From: Flavobacteriales bacterium
GTDB lineage: Bacteria; Bacteroidota; Bacteroidia; Flavobacteriales_F; PHOS-HE28
NCBI GenBank assembly: GCA_016721005.1
Contig: JADKJM010000008.1
Coordinates: 124,001 to 188,000 of the forward strand
Length of the DNA stretch: 64,000 nucleotides
Direction of reading: 5' to 3'
Shown: one piece after another, positions 17,901-26,174 of the stretch
Layout of the letters: each line of letters starts with the position of its first letter
Position numbering within the stretch: position 1 is the stretch's first letter
Made by a program: the position numbers and the translations under genes
The notes under the pieces: generated by a model
Seen by the model: the letters and a program-made list of their open reading frames with translations, nothing else
What the model was told of the DNA's origin: nothing
Databases searched by the model: none

Positions 17901-18962
17901 ACCATACATCCGGTGCCGAGTGCGGCCTTTCAAGCCACGCCCTTTGGACAGCAGTTCCCGAATGCCACAGTGACCTTGAACAACACCAGCGCACCCGGCA
18001 ATTGGACCTACGCATGGGGCTTCGGCGATTCGCAAAGTAGTACGCTACAGCAACCCGGTACACACACTTATGCGACCTGGGGCAGCTACACCATCACCCT
18101 CGTGGTGACAGGCGGGGGATGTTCGGATTCCGCGACACAGGTCGTGACCATCGACCCGCCATTCCCCACCGCCAGCTTCCTCGGGCAAGGGGAAGGATGC
18201 GTGCCACTGACGATCGCGTTCACCAACACCAGCCTCGGTGGGTTGAGTTACCAGTGGAACTTCGGGGATGGCGGCACAAGCACCGCGGATAACCCCACCT
18301 ATGTGTACAACGTAGCAGGGGTCTATACCGTGAGCCTGACAGCATTTGGCATAGGGGGAGGAGTGAGCACCGCCATCAAGGTGGACAGTGTGGTCGTACA
18401 CCCGCGCGCCAATGCCTTTTTCGTCCTGCAACCCGATCACATCATCGTGCCAAGCCAACCGGTCTTCACCTACAACCTCAGCGCGAATGCGTCGAGCTAT
18501 AGCTGGGATTTCGGTGACGGCACCAGCAGCGCAGCCTTCAACCCGATCCACTACTACACGCAAGCGGGCACCTTCGATGTGTCGCTGATCGCGAACAACC
18601 AATGGAATTGTCCGGACACCTTCACGGTTGTCGGTGCCACCACAGGTGAAGTGAGCGGTGATCTCGAATTCCCGAACGCGTTCACGCCGAACAGCAGCGG
18701 ACCGACCGATGGCGTGTACGACGCCATGAGCTATGACAACGACCACTTCTTCCCGAAATACGAAGGGGTGGAGAACTATCACTTGGAGGTATTCAATCGA
18801 TGGGGCGAACTGATGTTCGTGAGCACCGATGTGCGGATCGGGTGGGATGGCTGGTACAAAGGCGTTCCCGCCAAACAGGATGTCTATGTCTGGAAATGCC
18901 AAGCCACATTCAGTGATGGTCGTGAAACCACATTGAAAGGTGACGTCACTCTTTTACGCTAG
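14955..18962 (+). CDS. Giant PKD-repeat surface protein with T9SS type B sorting domain
   Basis: 1335 aa, starting at GTG 14955 (no in-frame ATG gives a signal peptide): MSPFRHSVVCCAVLSAFTADAQ. More than ten PKD-type repeats follow, recognisable by WDFGDG/WNFGDG/WLFGDG cores and HTY-x-GTY strands. The C-terminal ~110 residues (LEFPNAFTPNSSGPTDGVY ... VYVWKCQATFSDGRETTLKG) form the gliding-motility type B sorting domain. The architecture is that of large T9SS adhesins related in layout to SprB-like substrates. The PD40 and PorP/SprF genes immediately downstream are the usual companions and probably help export or anchor this protein. A run of exactly repeated codons makes the region prone to recombination. 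Confidence 0.9.
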   Translation: MSPFRHSVVCCAVLSAFTADAQCPQLYDYYGVPSASPEWFSCSGSNFNLLIATPQSIGAFTVDWGDGTAVYNGASLAPPMSVPHTYPATVATYTITFTEIGTGCTVTGTLTIEQSSSASIQIPIGGLTQVCAPHPVDFVNSSTNVSPNTVFQWDFGDGSPIITMNSTNLGQTITHTYLQGTVDCETTVRLTAENSCNTLQGGASLATFNPIRIWDIDDASIAASATLLCWPDRTVTFANTTNRNCLQQGNIFQRYEYWNFGDYWGAGQDSIIDWTPWPPTFPRVIQYPGIGTYEVMLLDSNYCGVDTATIQITIVPPPQVTLTVDPDTICIGETMNFDQTTAGGANYFQWNFGAGAGFEWTGAGDQAHTYAQAGTFLVQYTASIQGATAGCADTAGVQVTVLPVPTADFLLDQDAACDSITVAITDQSISAVQYLWDFGDGTTNTSAAPPPHTYTTAGAYVLSLTVTNSLGCTDTHNHTVNVYAPPTVAIQIANLCLGQTALFTPVIGTDPGNPVTVWDWDLGDGTTSSDEFPMHQFAAAGPYVITLNVTTPYCGGSGTQWVNVQAPPQAAFTPSAVLACSPVDVDFTNNTTGATQFLWLFGDGQSDTAISPSHTYTNFGTADSIYTVTLIAGSAFGCSDTARVDITVAPPVVAGFTHNAQPGCAPMNVGFTNTSTGASSYLWDFDDGSTSTATDPQHVYVNNTLFLGMHTVTLTAYSAAGCESTMQQTIMVYPTPDFTFIAQPDNGCSPLSVTFPSLAGAVTYQWSFGDGTSGSGIAPTHTYFNSTLTDQTFNVTLIGQNAFGCTDTANAPIVVNPQPVAQFIPGVLTGCQPLTVPFQDLTIGADSVLWLFGDGQSLATIPGNTSHTYQHTSLSPMTFNATLIGSTPFGCTDTMMVPIQVYPAITASFMVIGDGCSPLTVNPVNNSSGANSYLWDMGDGNILAGATPTHTYVNTTAADQIRTITLTATSPWGCVSVFTQAVTIHPVPSAAFQATPFGQQFPNATVTLNNTSAPGNWTYAWGFGDSQSSTLQQPGTHTYATWGSYTITLVVTGGGCSDSATQVVTIDPPFPTASFLGQGEGCVPLTIAFTNTSLGGLSYQWNFGDGGTSTADNPTYVYNVAGVYTVSLTAFGIGGGVSTAIKVDSVVVHPRANAFFVLQPDHIIVPSQPVFTYNLSANASSYSWDFGDGTSSAAFNPIHYYTQAGTFDVSLIANNQWNCPDTFTVVGATTGEVSGDLEFPNAFTPNSSGPTDGVYDAMSYDNDHFFPKYEGVENYHLEVFNRWGELMFVSTDVRIGWDGWYKGVPAKQDVYVWKCQATFSDGRETTLKGDVTLLR

Positions 18963-18966
18963 GACC

Positions 18967-20559
18967 ATGCAACGAATACTGAACACTTTCCTCTTCCTAT
19001 TCATCGGCACGGCGCTCTCCGCGCAGATGAACTACAAGCGTCCGCACAACCAGCTGTTGGACCAAGCGAAGGCCTACCTCGCCGCCGAGGACTACGCCGA
19101 AGCGGCAAAGCTGTACAAGCGCTTGCTACCGGTGGACACCGCCTTCGTGGAGGTGTACTACGAGTATGGCCTCTGCCTCGTCAACCTGCCCACGCAGCGT
19201 GACAAGGCGTTGCCTTACCTGGAACGTGCGGTGCGCGGTGGACATACCGAAGCATACTATGAACTCGCCATGGCCCGTCATCGCCAACAGCGCTTCGAGG
19301 AAGCTGCCGAATTGTTCACCCGCTACAAGCAATTGAATTACCGCGTGGTGAAGGACGCTGAGGTGGATCGCAGGATCGCCATGGCCATTACGGCCAAGGA
19401 ACTGGTGAAGGCGCCGGTGGATGTGACCATCCGCAACATGGGCGCCATGGTGAACTCCGCTGCACATGATTACTGCCCGTTGGTAACCGCCGATGGCAAT
19501 ACGATGTACTTCACTTCCCGTCGCGAAGGGACCACCGGCCGCATCAAGGACCCCACCGGCCAATGGCTGGAGGATATCTACGTGGCGAAACGTATCGATG
19601 ACGTCTGGTCCAATGCGGTGAACGCAGGCGCTCCGTTGAATACGAATACACACGACGCCACCGTGGGTTTGGATCCCGATGGCAGCAGCATGATCGTGTA
19701 CCACACCAGCGCGGACCTGGTATCCGGTGATCTGTACGAGACGCGCATGCACGCCGGGAAATGGCAGGTTCCAGAGCTGATGACGGCCCGCATCAACAGC
19801 AAGGACCACGAGCCCAGTGCGAGCATCGCACCGGGTGGTGATGAGATCTATTTCACCAGCGATCGTCCGGGTGGATTCGGTGGTCGTGACCTCTACCGCA
19901 TCCGTCGCTTGCCGAACGGTGAGTGGAGCTTGCCGCTCAACCTCGGACCGAAAGTGAATACCGTTTACGACGAGGACGCGCCCTTCATGCACAGCGATGG
20001 CATCACGCTCTTCTTCAGCAGCAAGGGCCACAACACGATGGGTGGTTACGACATCTTCAAGACCACACTTGTGGATGCGGACATGAACGGATGGACCCTG
20101 CCCGAGAACATGGGCTACCCACTGAACACCGTGAACGACGATATCTACTTCTGTTTGAGCGAGGACGGCTACACCGGCTACTTCAGCAGCGAACGTCCGG
20201 GCGGTCTGGGGATGCAGGACATCTACCAGGTCGTCTTCCCCGGGAGCCAGTTGAACTACATGGTGGTGCGTGGTGTGGTGGCCGATGCCAGCGATGAGCC
20301 GGTGAAGGCACGCATCCTGCTCACCGATGATACCGGTGAGGAAGTGGTGGGCGTGTACAACAGCAACGAGAAGACCGGCCGCTACCTGTTGGTGCTCACC
20401 CCCGGTGAGCGCTACCACATGACGGTAGAGGCGCAAGGCTTCCTGGTGCAACAGAGCGAACTGCTCGCGAAGGCCAATGATCTGGACGGACGTGAACTCG
20501 GCATGGACATCCTCATGCAGCGCGACCCCGCAACGGCGCGCGTGAACGCTCATGAATGA
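18967..20559 (+). CDS. TPR and PD40 beta-propeller periplasmic/outer-membrane protein (T9SS partner)
   Basis: 530 aa. Start ATG 18967 gives the signal peptide MQRILNTFLFLFIGTALSAQ. Residues ~25-130 form tetratricopeptide repeats (LAAEDYAEAAKLYKRLL); ~150-440 contain WD40-like PD40 blades with repeated YFTSDRPGGFGGRDLY, FFSSKGHNTMGGYDIF and YFSSERPGGLGMQDIY; ~445-510 resemble a carboxypeptidase-regulatory-like beta domain. The proteins closest in design carry a C-terminal OmpA domain (PorE); it is absent here. Position between a type B T9SS substrate and a PorP/SprF gene (overlapping it by 8 bp) implies a role in export or surface anchoring. Confidence 0.85.
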   Translation: MQRILNTFLFLFIGTALSAQMNYKRPHNQLLDQAKAYLAAEDYAEAAKLYKRLLPVDTAFVEVYYEYGLCLVNLPTQRDKALPYLERAVRGGHTEAYYELAMARHRQQRFEEAAELFTRYKQLNYRVVKDAEVDRRIAMAITAKELVKAPVDVTIRNMGAMVNSAAHDYCPLVTADGNTMYFTSRREGTTGRIKDPTGQWLEDIYVAKRIDDVWSNAVNAGAPLNTNTHDATVGLDPDGSSMIVYHTSADLVSGDLYETRMHAGKWQVPELMTARINSKDHEPSASIAPGGDEIYFTSDRPGGFGGRDLYRIRRLPNGEWSLPLNLGPKVNTVYDEDAPFMHSDGITLFFSSKGHNTMGGYDIFKTTLVDADMNGWTLPENMGYPLNTVNDDIYFCLSEDGYTGYFSSERPGGLGMQDIYQVVFPGSQLNYMVVRGVVADASDEPVKARILLTDDTGEEVVGVYNSNEKTGRYLLVLTPGERYHMTVEAQGFLVQQSELLAKANDLDGRELGMDILMQRDPATARVNAHE

Positions 20560-21556
20560 GAAGCGGGTATGGCAGCTGATCCTGGGTGTGCTTGCGTTCG
20601 GTCCGTTGACCGCGCAGGACGCACAGTTCGCGCAGTTCTACGCCGTACCCACATATATCAGTCCTGCGTTCGCAGGCACGGGCTTGCAAACGCGCATGGG
20701 CCTCGCGGTCCGCGATCAATGGCCCGCCTTCCCCGGTGCGTTCGTCACCACCAACCTCGCGGTGGACCACTACATGCCGGACATCAACAGCGGCATCGGC
20801 TTGCTGGTGACGCATGACAAGGCCGGCAGTGGCGCGTTGCGCTACACAAGCATCGCCGGGCAGTACGCGTACGAGATCGAACTGAAGCGGAAGGTCTTCC
20901 TCCGTCCTGCACTGCAACTTGGTTGGGTGAACCATGCCGTGGACTACTCCAAGCTCATCTTCGGCGATCAGCTCGCACGCGGTGGCGATGTGGGCACCTA
21001 CGAATACCTGCGCGGCACCAGCATCAGCTACGCCGACTTCGGTGGTGGACTCATGCTCTTCACGCCGCGCTACTGGACGGGCATTTCCTTCCATCACCTC
21101 AATCGCCCGAACCAATCGTTGATCGGCAATGAGACGCGCATGCCGGTGAAGTTCAGTATGCACGGCGGATGGCGCACCAACCTGCGCACGCCGGTGATCC
21201 GCGATCATCCGCAGAGCATCGTGCTCGCGTACAACTACCGCTCACAAGGCAAGTACGACCAGCTCGACATCGGCGGCTACTTCGAACGTGATCCGTTCTA
21301 CGCGGGGATCTGGTACCGCGGCATCCCGCTCTTCAAACACTACGAGGCCGGGTACAGCAACCGCGATGCCCTCAGCTTACTCGTCGGTGCGATCGTGAAC
21401 GACCTCCGCATCGGCTACAGTTACGACATCACCATCTCACGCCTGGCCGGACAATCCGCAGGTGCGCACGAGATCACGTTGGGTTACGCATTCGCGCAGC
21501 AAAGCAAGAAGCGCGCAATGAGCAAGCGGCGTATCGTGCCCTGCCCGAAATTCTGA
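20552..21556 (+). CDS. PorP/SprF family outer-membrane protein of type IX secretion
   Basis: 334 aa. Signal peptide MNEKRVWQLILGVLAFGPLTAQ, then the diagnostic opening DAQFAQFYAVPTYISPAFAGTG of the PorP/SprF family. The rest alternates short hydrophobic/aromatic strands typical of a beta-barrel (for example GGGLMLFTPRYWTGISFHHLNRP). Such proteins act with specific T9SS type B substrates and attach them to the cell surface; here the 1335-aa PKD protein two genes upstream is the likely client. Overlaps the PD40 gene by 8 bp. The C-terminal tail KKRAMSKRRIVPCPKF matches the conserved 'RxxxCPxF' ending of the family. Confidence 0.9.
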   Translation: MNEKRVWQLILGVLAFGPLTAQDAQFAQFYAVPTYISPAFAGTGLQTRMGLAVRDQWPAFPGAFVTTNLAVDHYMPDINSGIGLLVTHDKAGSGALRYTSIAGQYAYEIELKRKVFLRPALQLGWVNHAVDYSKLIFGDQLARGGDVGTYEYLRGTSISYADFGGGLMLFTPRYWTGISFHHLNRPNQSLIGNETRMPVKFSMHGGWRTNLRTPVIRDHPQSIVLAYNYRSQGKYDQLDIGGYFERDPFYAGIWYRGIPLFKHYEAGYSNRDALSLLVGAIVNDLRIGYSYDITISRLAGQSAGAHEITLGYAFAQQSKKRAMSKRRIVPCPKF

Positions 21557-21584
21557 TCTCGGTCCACGGATCGGTTGGAATGCG

Positions 21585-21604
21585 ATCCACAGATGGCACA
21601 GATG
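21585..21604 (+). repeat. Left arm of 20-bp inverted repeat around the GxxExxY gene
   Basis: ATCCACAGATGGCACAGATG. The reverse complement occurs without mismatch at 22091-22110. The arms enclose the 137-aa GxxExxY gene and nothing else. Confidence 0.85.
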
Positions 21605-21627
21605 GAAGGCAGATGAAGGGAGCGGGA

Positions 21628-22041
21628 TCAGCCGAGGACCAGTCGCTTGACCTGAAGGCGCGATGAGCCGAAGTTGAGTAGTAACCCGCGGCGGATGCCG
21701 GTTGCCTTCAAGTAGTTGAGCACCTGCGCTTCTTCGACGGAAGACAACCTGCTCAGGGCCTTCAATTCGACAACGACAGAACCAGAACATATCAGATCAG
21801 CACGGTAGGTGCAGGATAGTTTGGCCCCCTTGTAGATGACCGGAAGTTCGAGTTCTCGCTGATAGGCGATCCCGCGCAAGGTCAGCTCAGCGCACAAGGC
21901 TTCGTGATAAACGTTCTCCAGGAAGCCTGCGCCAAGCTCCGAATGCACTTCCATCGCTGCACCGATGATCGCATAGGTCTCCGGGTCGTGTTCAACCTGA
22001 TCGTTCAAGTTATTGGTGTCCACCGGTTCGATCTGTCCCAT
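21628..22041 (-). CDS. GxxExxY family protein
   Basis: 137 aa. The signature stretch GAGFLENVYHEAL (about residues 37-49) matches the GxxExxY motif that names the family, followed by ELELPVIYKG, YRADLIC and VVVELKALSRLSSVEEAQVLNYLKAT, a restriction-endonuclease-like (PD-(D/E)XK) strand order with D(L/I)...VELKA. Function is not established. Such genes occur sporadically and are often found inside short repeats in Bacteroidota. Here it is enclosed in a perfect 20-bp inverted repeat that suggests the gene plus arms moved, or was captured, as a unit between the T9SS operon and the ABC-F gene. Confidence 0.88.
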   Translation of the reverse strand: MGQIEPVDTNNLNDQVEHDPETYAIIGAAMEVHSELGAGFLENVYHEALCAELTLRGIAYQRELELPVIYKGAKLSCTYRADLICSGSVVVELKALSRLSSVEEAQVLNYLKATGIRRGLLLNFGSSRLQVKRLVLG

Positions 22042-22080
22042 TTGCAGTTGAAAGTAACCCGGTGTTCACCAACACGCACG

Positions 22081-22110
22081 CATCTGTGCTCATCTGTGCC
22101 ATCTGTGGAT
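22081..22110 (-). repeat. Right arm of inverted repeat around the GxxExxY gene
   Basis: 22091-22110 is the exact reverse complement of 21585-21604. An additional partial copy CATCTGTG lies at 22081-22088, so the arm is itself internally repetitive (unit CATCTGTGN). Confidence 0.85.
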
Positions 22111-22119
22111 GTATTCACT

Positions 22120-24087
22120 TCACCCCCGTTCGCTCAGTTCCAGCCACCGGTCCGTCATCCGGTCCAATTCCTTGGTGGCTTTCTCCAGCGCGATGGAATG
22201 CTCCATCAGTTTGTGGTGGTCCGTGCCACCCTTGGCCATCTCCAACAGGATCTCCTCCTTCTTCTTCTCCAGCTTCGGCATCTCCTTGTCGATCTTCTGC
22301 AACTCCAACTTCTCCGCGTAGGTCAACTTCTTCTTCGCGGATCCGGCCCCTGCTTCCGTCACCGCGAGGTTGGCCTCTTGGCCAGCTGAAGCGGTCTTGC
22401 CACCCTTGGCCGCGATCTCGTTGGGCTCTTCCTTCACGCTCTCAACTGCCGCCGCCTTGCTAGGCTTGGCCTTGCTTCGCGCTGCCTCCGCGCGTTGCAC
22501 ATCCCGCAACTCCGTGTAGCTGCCCACCCACTCCTTGATCTTCCCTTCACCTTGGAAGACGAGCAGCTTCGTACACATCTTGTCCATGAAGAAGCGATCG
22601 TGGCTCACAATGAGGAGGCACACGTCGAGGTCCTTCAGGAATTCCTCCAACGCATTCAGTGTGGGGATGTCGAGGTCGTTCGTAGGCTCGTCGAGGACGA
22701 GTACGTTCGGGTTCTGCATCAGCACGGTGCAGAGGTAGAGGCGACGTTTCTCGCCACCGCTGAGCGTACTCACGTACTGCCACTGCTGTTCCTTGTCGAA
22801 GAGGAAGCGTTCCAGAAGGCCGGATGCCGTCAGCGTCTTCCCCTTGTTCAGCGGGATGATCTCGGCGATGTCGCGCACCACATCGATGATGCGTTTGTCC
22901 TCTTTCAGGTGCAGGCCCTGTTGCCCGAAGGTGCCGAGGATCACGGTGGCGCCGATGCTCACTGTTCCTGCATCGGGTTCCATCTTCTGCGTAAGCAGAT
23001 CAAGGAAAGTGCTCTTGCCGATGCCGTTCGGGCCGACGATGCCGATGCGATCGCCGCGCTTGAGCGAATACGAGAAGTGCGAGACAATGGGCTTGTACTT
23101 GTCCGGATCACTCGGGTCGCCGAAGCTTTTCGTGAGGTTGCGCGTCTCGATCACCTTGCCACCGAGGCGGTCGGTCTTCACCTCGATCTTCACCTGATCG
23201 CGATCGAAGTTCCGCGTGGCGTCCGCCTTGATCACTTCGAACTTGTCCAAGCGGCTCTTGCTCTTGGTGCCCCGCGCGCGCGGCATCTTGCGCACCCACT
23301 CCAACTCGCTGCGCATCAACCCGCGCAGATGGTGTTGCGTGGCATCGCGCACCTCGTCCAGCGCCGCCTTCTTCTCCACGTAGTAGCTGTAGTTCCCTTT
23401 GAAGCGCGTGAAGTCGCCGAATTCCATCTCGATGATCTCGTCGCAGACGTTGTCCAGGAAGTAGCGGTCGTGGGTCACGAGCAGGAGGGTGAGGCTGGGC
23501 ACGCTCAGTTCCTCCTCCAACTGCTCGATCATGTTCATGTCGAGGTGGTTGGTGGGCTCGTCCAGGATCAGCACATCGGGCGCATGGATGAGCACCTTGG
23601 CCATGGCAAGGCGCTTCTGCTGGCCACCGCTCAAGGAGTTCACCGGCTGCTCCATGTCGCGCAACCCGAAACGGTGTAGCAGCACTTGCACGTGCGCCTC
23701 GTAGTCCCACGCGTTCAGTTCCGTCATCCGGTGGATGGCATCCTGCATCACCTTCCCATCGGCGTGGCGGGCCACGGCGTGCTCATAGGCGCGCACAGCG
23801 TTCGTGATCGGATCGTCCTGGTCCAGCATCTCGTCCACCAGGCTGTGTGTGGCCGTCATGTGTACGTTCTGGTCCAGGTAGCCCACGCGGATGCCCTTGT
23901 TGAAGGAGATGATCCCCTCATCGGGGGTCTCCAGGCCCGCGATGCACTTCAGCAAGGTGCTCTTGCCCGTGCCGTTGCGCGCCACGATGGCGGTCTTCTG
24001 GCCCTTCTCCAGACCGAAGGAGATGTCCGAGAAAAGTTGGCGTGGACCGTAGCGCTTCGCGACGCGTTCGACAGAGAGGACGTTCAT
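22120..24087 (-). CDS. ABC-F family ATPase (Uup-like)
   Basis: 655 aa with two ABC modules and no membrane segments. Module 1: Walker A ARNGTGKST (about 37-45), signature LSGGQQKRLAMAK, Walker B VLILDEPTNHLD. Module 2: Walker A GPNGIGKST, signature LSGGEKRRLYLC, Walker B VLVLDEPTNDLD. The inter-domain linker carries the basic helix ELEWVRKMPRARGTKSKSR typical of Uup/ABC-F. The C-terminal ~110 residues are an Ala/Lys-rich linker and a coiled coil (AEKLELQKIDKEMPKLEKKKEEILLEM), as in Uup. ABC-F proteins act on ribosomes or branched DNA intermediates; Uup-type is the best match. A -7-like GACCTTCG is 24 nt upstream at 24111-24118. Confidence 0.9.
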   Translation of the reverse strand: MNVLSVERVAKRYGPRQLFSDISFGLEKGQKTAIVARNGTGKSTLLKCIAGLETPDEGIISFNKGIRVGYLDQNVHMTATHSLVDEMLDQDDPITNAVRAYEHAVARHADGKVMQDAIHRMTELNAWDYEAHVQVLLHRFGLRDMEQPVNSLSGGQQKRLAMAKVLIHAPDVLILDEPTNHLDMNMIEQLEEELSVPSLTLLLVTHDRYFLDNVCDEIIEMEFGDFTRFKGNYSYYVEKKAALDEVRDATQHHLRGLMRSELEWVRKMPRARGTKSKSRLDKFEVIKADATRNFDRDQVKIEVKTDRLGGKVIETRNLTKSFGDPSDPDKYKPIVSHFSYSLKRGDRIGIVGPNGIGKSTFLDLLTQKMEPDAGTVSIGATVILGTFGQQGLHLKEDKRIIDVVRDIAEIIPLNKGKTLTASGLLERFLFDKEQQWQYVSTLSGGEKRRLYLCTVLMQNPNVLVLDEPTNDLDIPTLNALEEFLKDLDVCLLIVSHDRFFMDKMCTKLLVFQGEGKIKEWVGSYTELRDVQRAEAARSKAKPSKAAAVESVKEEPNEIAAKGGKTASAGQEANLAVTEAGAGSAKKKLTYAEKLELQKIDKEMPKLEKKKEEILLEMAKGGTDHHKLMEHSIALEKATKELDRMTDRWLELSERG

Positions 24088-24293
24088 AGGGCTTCGCCGG
24101 TGGCGGGGCGCGAAGGTCGGGAATGCGGGGGAGGGGAAGTGCGATGGGCTATCCCGAACCCTTCCGAACTATGCTTGGTTCCGCAGGGTCGCCGAAGACG
24201 GCAGACCACTGCGGGGGCTTGTCAAGAGGCCGCGTTATCGGACACCCTGCGTTGGTCTAGTGTGGTCCGGATCACAGATCCGTACCAGCGAAA

Positions 24294-24334
24294 ATCCGCG
24301 CTAGCGGGGGGCTACAGATCCGCGCTAGCGGGGG
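24294..24334 (+). repeat. Short tandem repeat, 24-bp period
   Basis: The 17-mer ATCCGCGCTAGCGGGGG occurs at 24294-24310 and again at 24318-24334; a degenerate third copy (CACAGATCCGTACCAGCG) lies just before. The core CGCTAGCG is self-complementary. It sits between the ABC-F gene and a small membrane protein gene; the last copy abuts the stop codon of the latter. I recognise the element type as a dispersed intergenic repeat of Bacteroidota, without known function. Confidence 0.6.
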
Positions 24335-24661
24335 TCATTTGAAGGAGTCAAGAAGCACCGGCAGCAGCATGCACAGCAATGCCAGCAATGCAACGAAGGA
24401 CCAACGCGAACCAACACGGATGAAGCTAGAGCCAATGAGAAGAAGGCACCCAATGATGGGAACGTATCCGTACAGGAAACTCCCTTCGGCGACAGCCCAA
24501 AGAATGAGCTTCCATAACCTCATGCTCAAGTGCGATGTGCTGTAAGGAAATGCGAGGTAGCCCGCAACAACCACACAGGCTATGACCACCTTGTACCGGA
24601 CAAGGACACCGCTTGCCCAGAGGAGGGTGCGTTTCCAGCGGCGGCGGGTAGGAGAGGACAT
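24335..24661 (-). CDS. Small hypothetical membrane protein
   Basis: 108 aa with a basic N-terminus (MSSPTRRRWKRTLLW) and about four hydrophobic segments (VVIACVVVAGYLAF, LILWAVAEGSFLYGYV, IIGCLLLIGSSF and FVALLALLCMLLPVLL). Inner-membrane location is likely. No family is recognised. It heads a run of minus-strand accessory genes (24.3-28.5 kb) with somewhat lower GC than the flanks, though it is separated from them by ~100 bp. Confidence 0.5.
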   Translation of the reverse strand: MSSPTRRRWKRTLLWASGVLVRYKVVIACVVVAGYLAFPYSTSHLSMRLWKLILWAVAEGSFLYGYVPIIGCLLLIGSSFIRVGSRWSFVALLALLCMLLPVLLDSFK

Positions 24662-24766
24662 GGCGGGGACTTACACGAGTGGCCGTGCAAGATCGGGAAA
24701 GGAGGGGAGGGGCATCTTCGCTTGTGCTGGATCCCAAAGAAGAAGGGCGAGCAAGAGGCTAGATTT

Positions 24767-25390
24767 TCAACACGGCAGTTCCTCCTGTCTATTCCGGTTC
24801 AACCGGAACCACATGTAGTGCATCGCTCCTTCCGTGCCACCACTGGAATGGAAGCAAAGCCAATACGCCTCCTTACCGGGCTGTGTGATGTGCATAAGTC
24901 CCGAGATGTACATGAAGTCATCGCAGTAGTAAGTGGTGTCCACCACGATGCCGGGGACGGCCAACAAGCATTTGCTCATCGCCAGGACATCCGCTCCTCC
25001 TTCCAACGATCCAGTGGTCAAACCGAAGGCATCGTAGCCCTTGGCGTTTCCCTGAAGGACTAGATCCATGTACTGCGGATAGTCGGACCCATCTTCCATG
25101 GTGCAATGCAAGGTCACCATACCGGTACGAACCCACTTCTCCTTTTCACGTCTCGCCATCGGAGAATCCCACTTTACGCTATCCAGCGGGCCTGCGCGAA
25201 ACTCCCATGAGCTATGATCTTGCGCGGTTGGGATCAGTAGAGCGTTGATGAACTCATCCACATCACAGGGCATGGGCCGCGATGCGGTCGTACCGCCAAC
25301 GGAAGACGGCGGTGCGACTTCACTATTGTTCTTCGGCGCAGTGCGGCACGCAACGAACAAGACAACGCAGCAGAGCAGTTCGTGTTTCAT
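24767..25390 (-). CDS. Hypothetical lipoprotein
   Basis: 207 aa. MKHELLCCVVLFVACRT is a lipoprotein signal with the lipobox cysteine at residue 15, followed by a low-complexity linker (NNSEVAPPSSVGGTTASRP). The globular part has several cysteines (PCDVDEF, LHCTMEDG, MSKCLLAV, YYCDDF, LCFHSSG) that could form disulfides in the periplasm. I do not recognise the family. Its start lies 3 bp downstream of the T9SS type A gene's stop, so the two are probably one transcript. Confidence 0.55.
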   Translation of the reverse strand: MKHELLCCVVLFVACRTAPKNNSEVAPPSSVGGTTASRPMPCDVDEFINALLIPTAQDHSSWEFRAGPLDSVKWDSPMARREKEKWVRTGMVTLHCTMEDGSDYPQYMDLVLQGNAKGYDAFGLTTGSLEGGADVLAMSKCLLAVPGIVVDTTYYCDDFMYISGLMHITQPGKEAYWLCFHSSGGTEGAMHYMWFRLNRNRQEELPC

Positions 25391-25393
25391 ACT

Positions 25394-26170
25394 CTACTGC
25401 TTCACCAGTGCTACCTGATGAATAACCTTCAGGTTCTTCCAGAAGAACGCGGTGTAAATCCCTGATGCCTTTCCTGCCAGGTCAAGAATGGTCTCTGAGC
25501 GGATGATGCTGTCAGCTACCAATTTGCCCTGTGGATCATACAGGATCACACGCAACGGCTTGTCATCTGAAGGTCGCACGATGATCTGCTCGGCGAAGGG
25601 GTTCGGGTACACCGAAATGTTGGTTTCCTCGAACAGATCATTGACATCCACGGATCCTGAAACATAGACCGTATCGACCAGATTCGTATGGCTCCACCGG
25701 CCACGATCATCCACGGATCTCATGAACAATAGATGATCCGTGAACGGGCTCGTTCCCCAAGGAACGGTAACAGAAAGGGCGCCCAACCAGTCCGACGCTG
25801 GATTGGTCAGAAGCGTATCCAGCGGAGACAGGCCGAACCCCGGATCATTATCCCAGAAGTACTCGATGCGAACGATATCACCATGACTGCTGTCCGCCAC
25901 ATAAATGGAACGGAAGTTCGTGAGGCTCCAGTTCAAGTCGGCATCTTGGGTGCGGAAGCCGATTACGTGAAACCCGATCGGAAGGCCGTCCAGTGGCACA
26001 TTGATGCCCGTGGGGACTATGTCAGGTGCTGGGACCAGCGCTGGATTAAACGCGATCGCATAGCCGAACCCCGGATCGCTATCGATCCAATATTCGCCTC
26101 GGTCAATATCCTGCGCATGGGCAACGAAAACCAGGGCTATCAGCGCTAAAGTGGAGATGGGGCGTACCAT
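25394..26170 (-). CDS. Secreted protein with T9SS type A sorting domain
   Basis: 258 aa. Signal peptide MVRPISTLALIALVFVAHAQ. The body has two similar segments, IDRGEYWIDSDPGFGYAI and IVRIEYFWDNDPGFGLSP, each followed by a beta-rich stretch (HVIGFRTQDADLNWSLTNFRSIYV / LLFMRSVDDRGRWSHTNLVDTVYV), i.e. an internal duplication. The last ~75 residues (NISVYPNPFAEQIIVRP ... ILDLAGKASGIYTAFF) are the Por secretion (type A) sorting domain. It follows the beta-helix gene by 4 bp and precedes the lipoprotein by 3 bp. The two 'DNDPGFG' modules are common in Bacteroidota surface proteins of unknown role. Confidence 0.8.
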   Translation of the reverse strand: MVRPISTLALIALVFVAHAQDIDRGEYWIDSDPGFGYAIAFNPALVPAPDIVPTGINVPLDGLPIGFHVIGFRTQDADLNWSLTNFRSIYVADSSHGDIVRIEYFWDNDPGFGLSPLDTLLTNPASDWLGALSVTVPWGTSPFTDHLLFMRSVDDRGRWSHTNLVDTVYVSGSVDVNDLFEETNISVYPNPFAEQIIVRPSDDKPLRVILYDPQGKLVADSIIRSETILDLAGKASGIYTAFFWKNLKVIHQVALVKQ

Positions 26171-26174
26171 GGCT

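Noticed and set aside
22495..23679. A 394-codon plus-strand frame inside the ABC-F gene
   Set aside because: Antisense to a clear ABC-F protein with all motifs; the frame's residue composition is the usual shadow of a high-GC gene.
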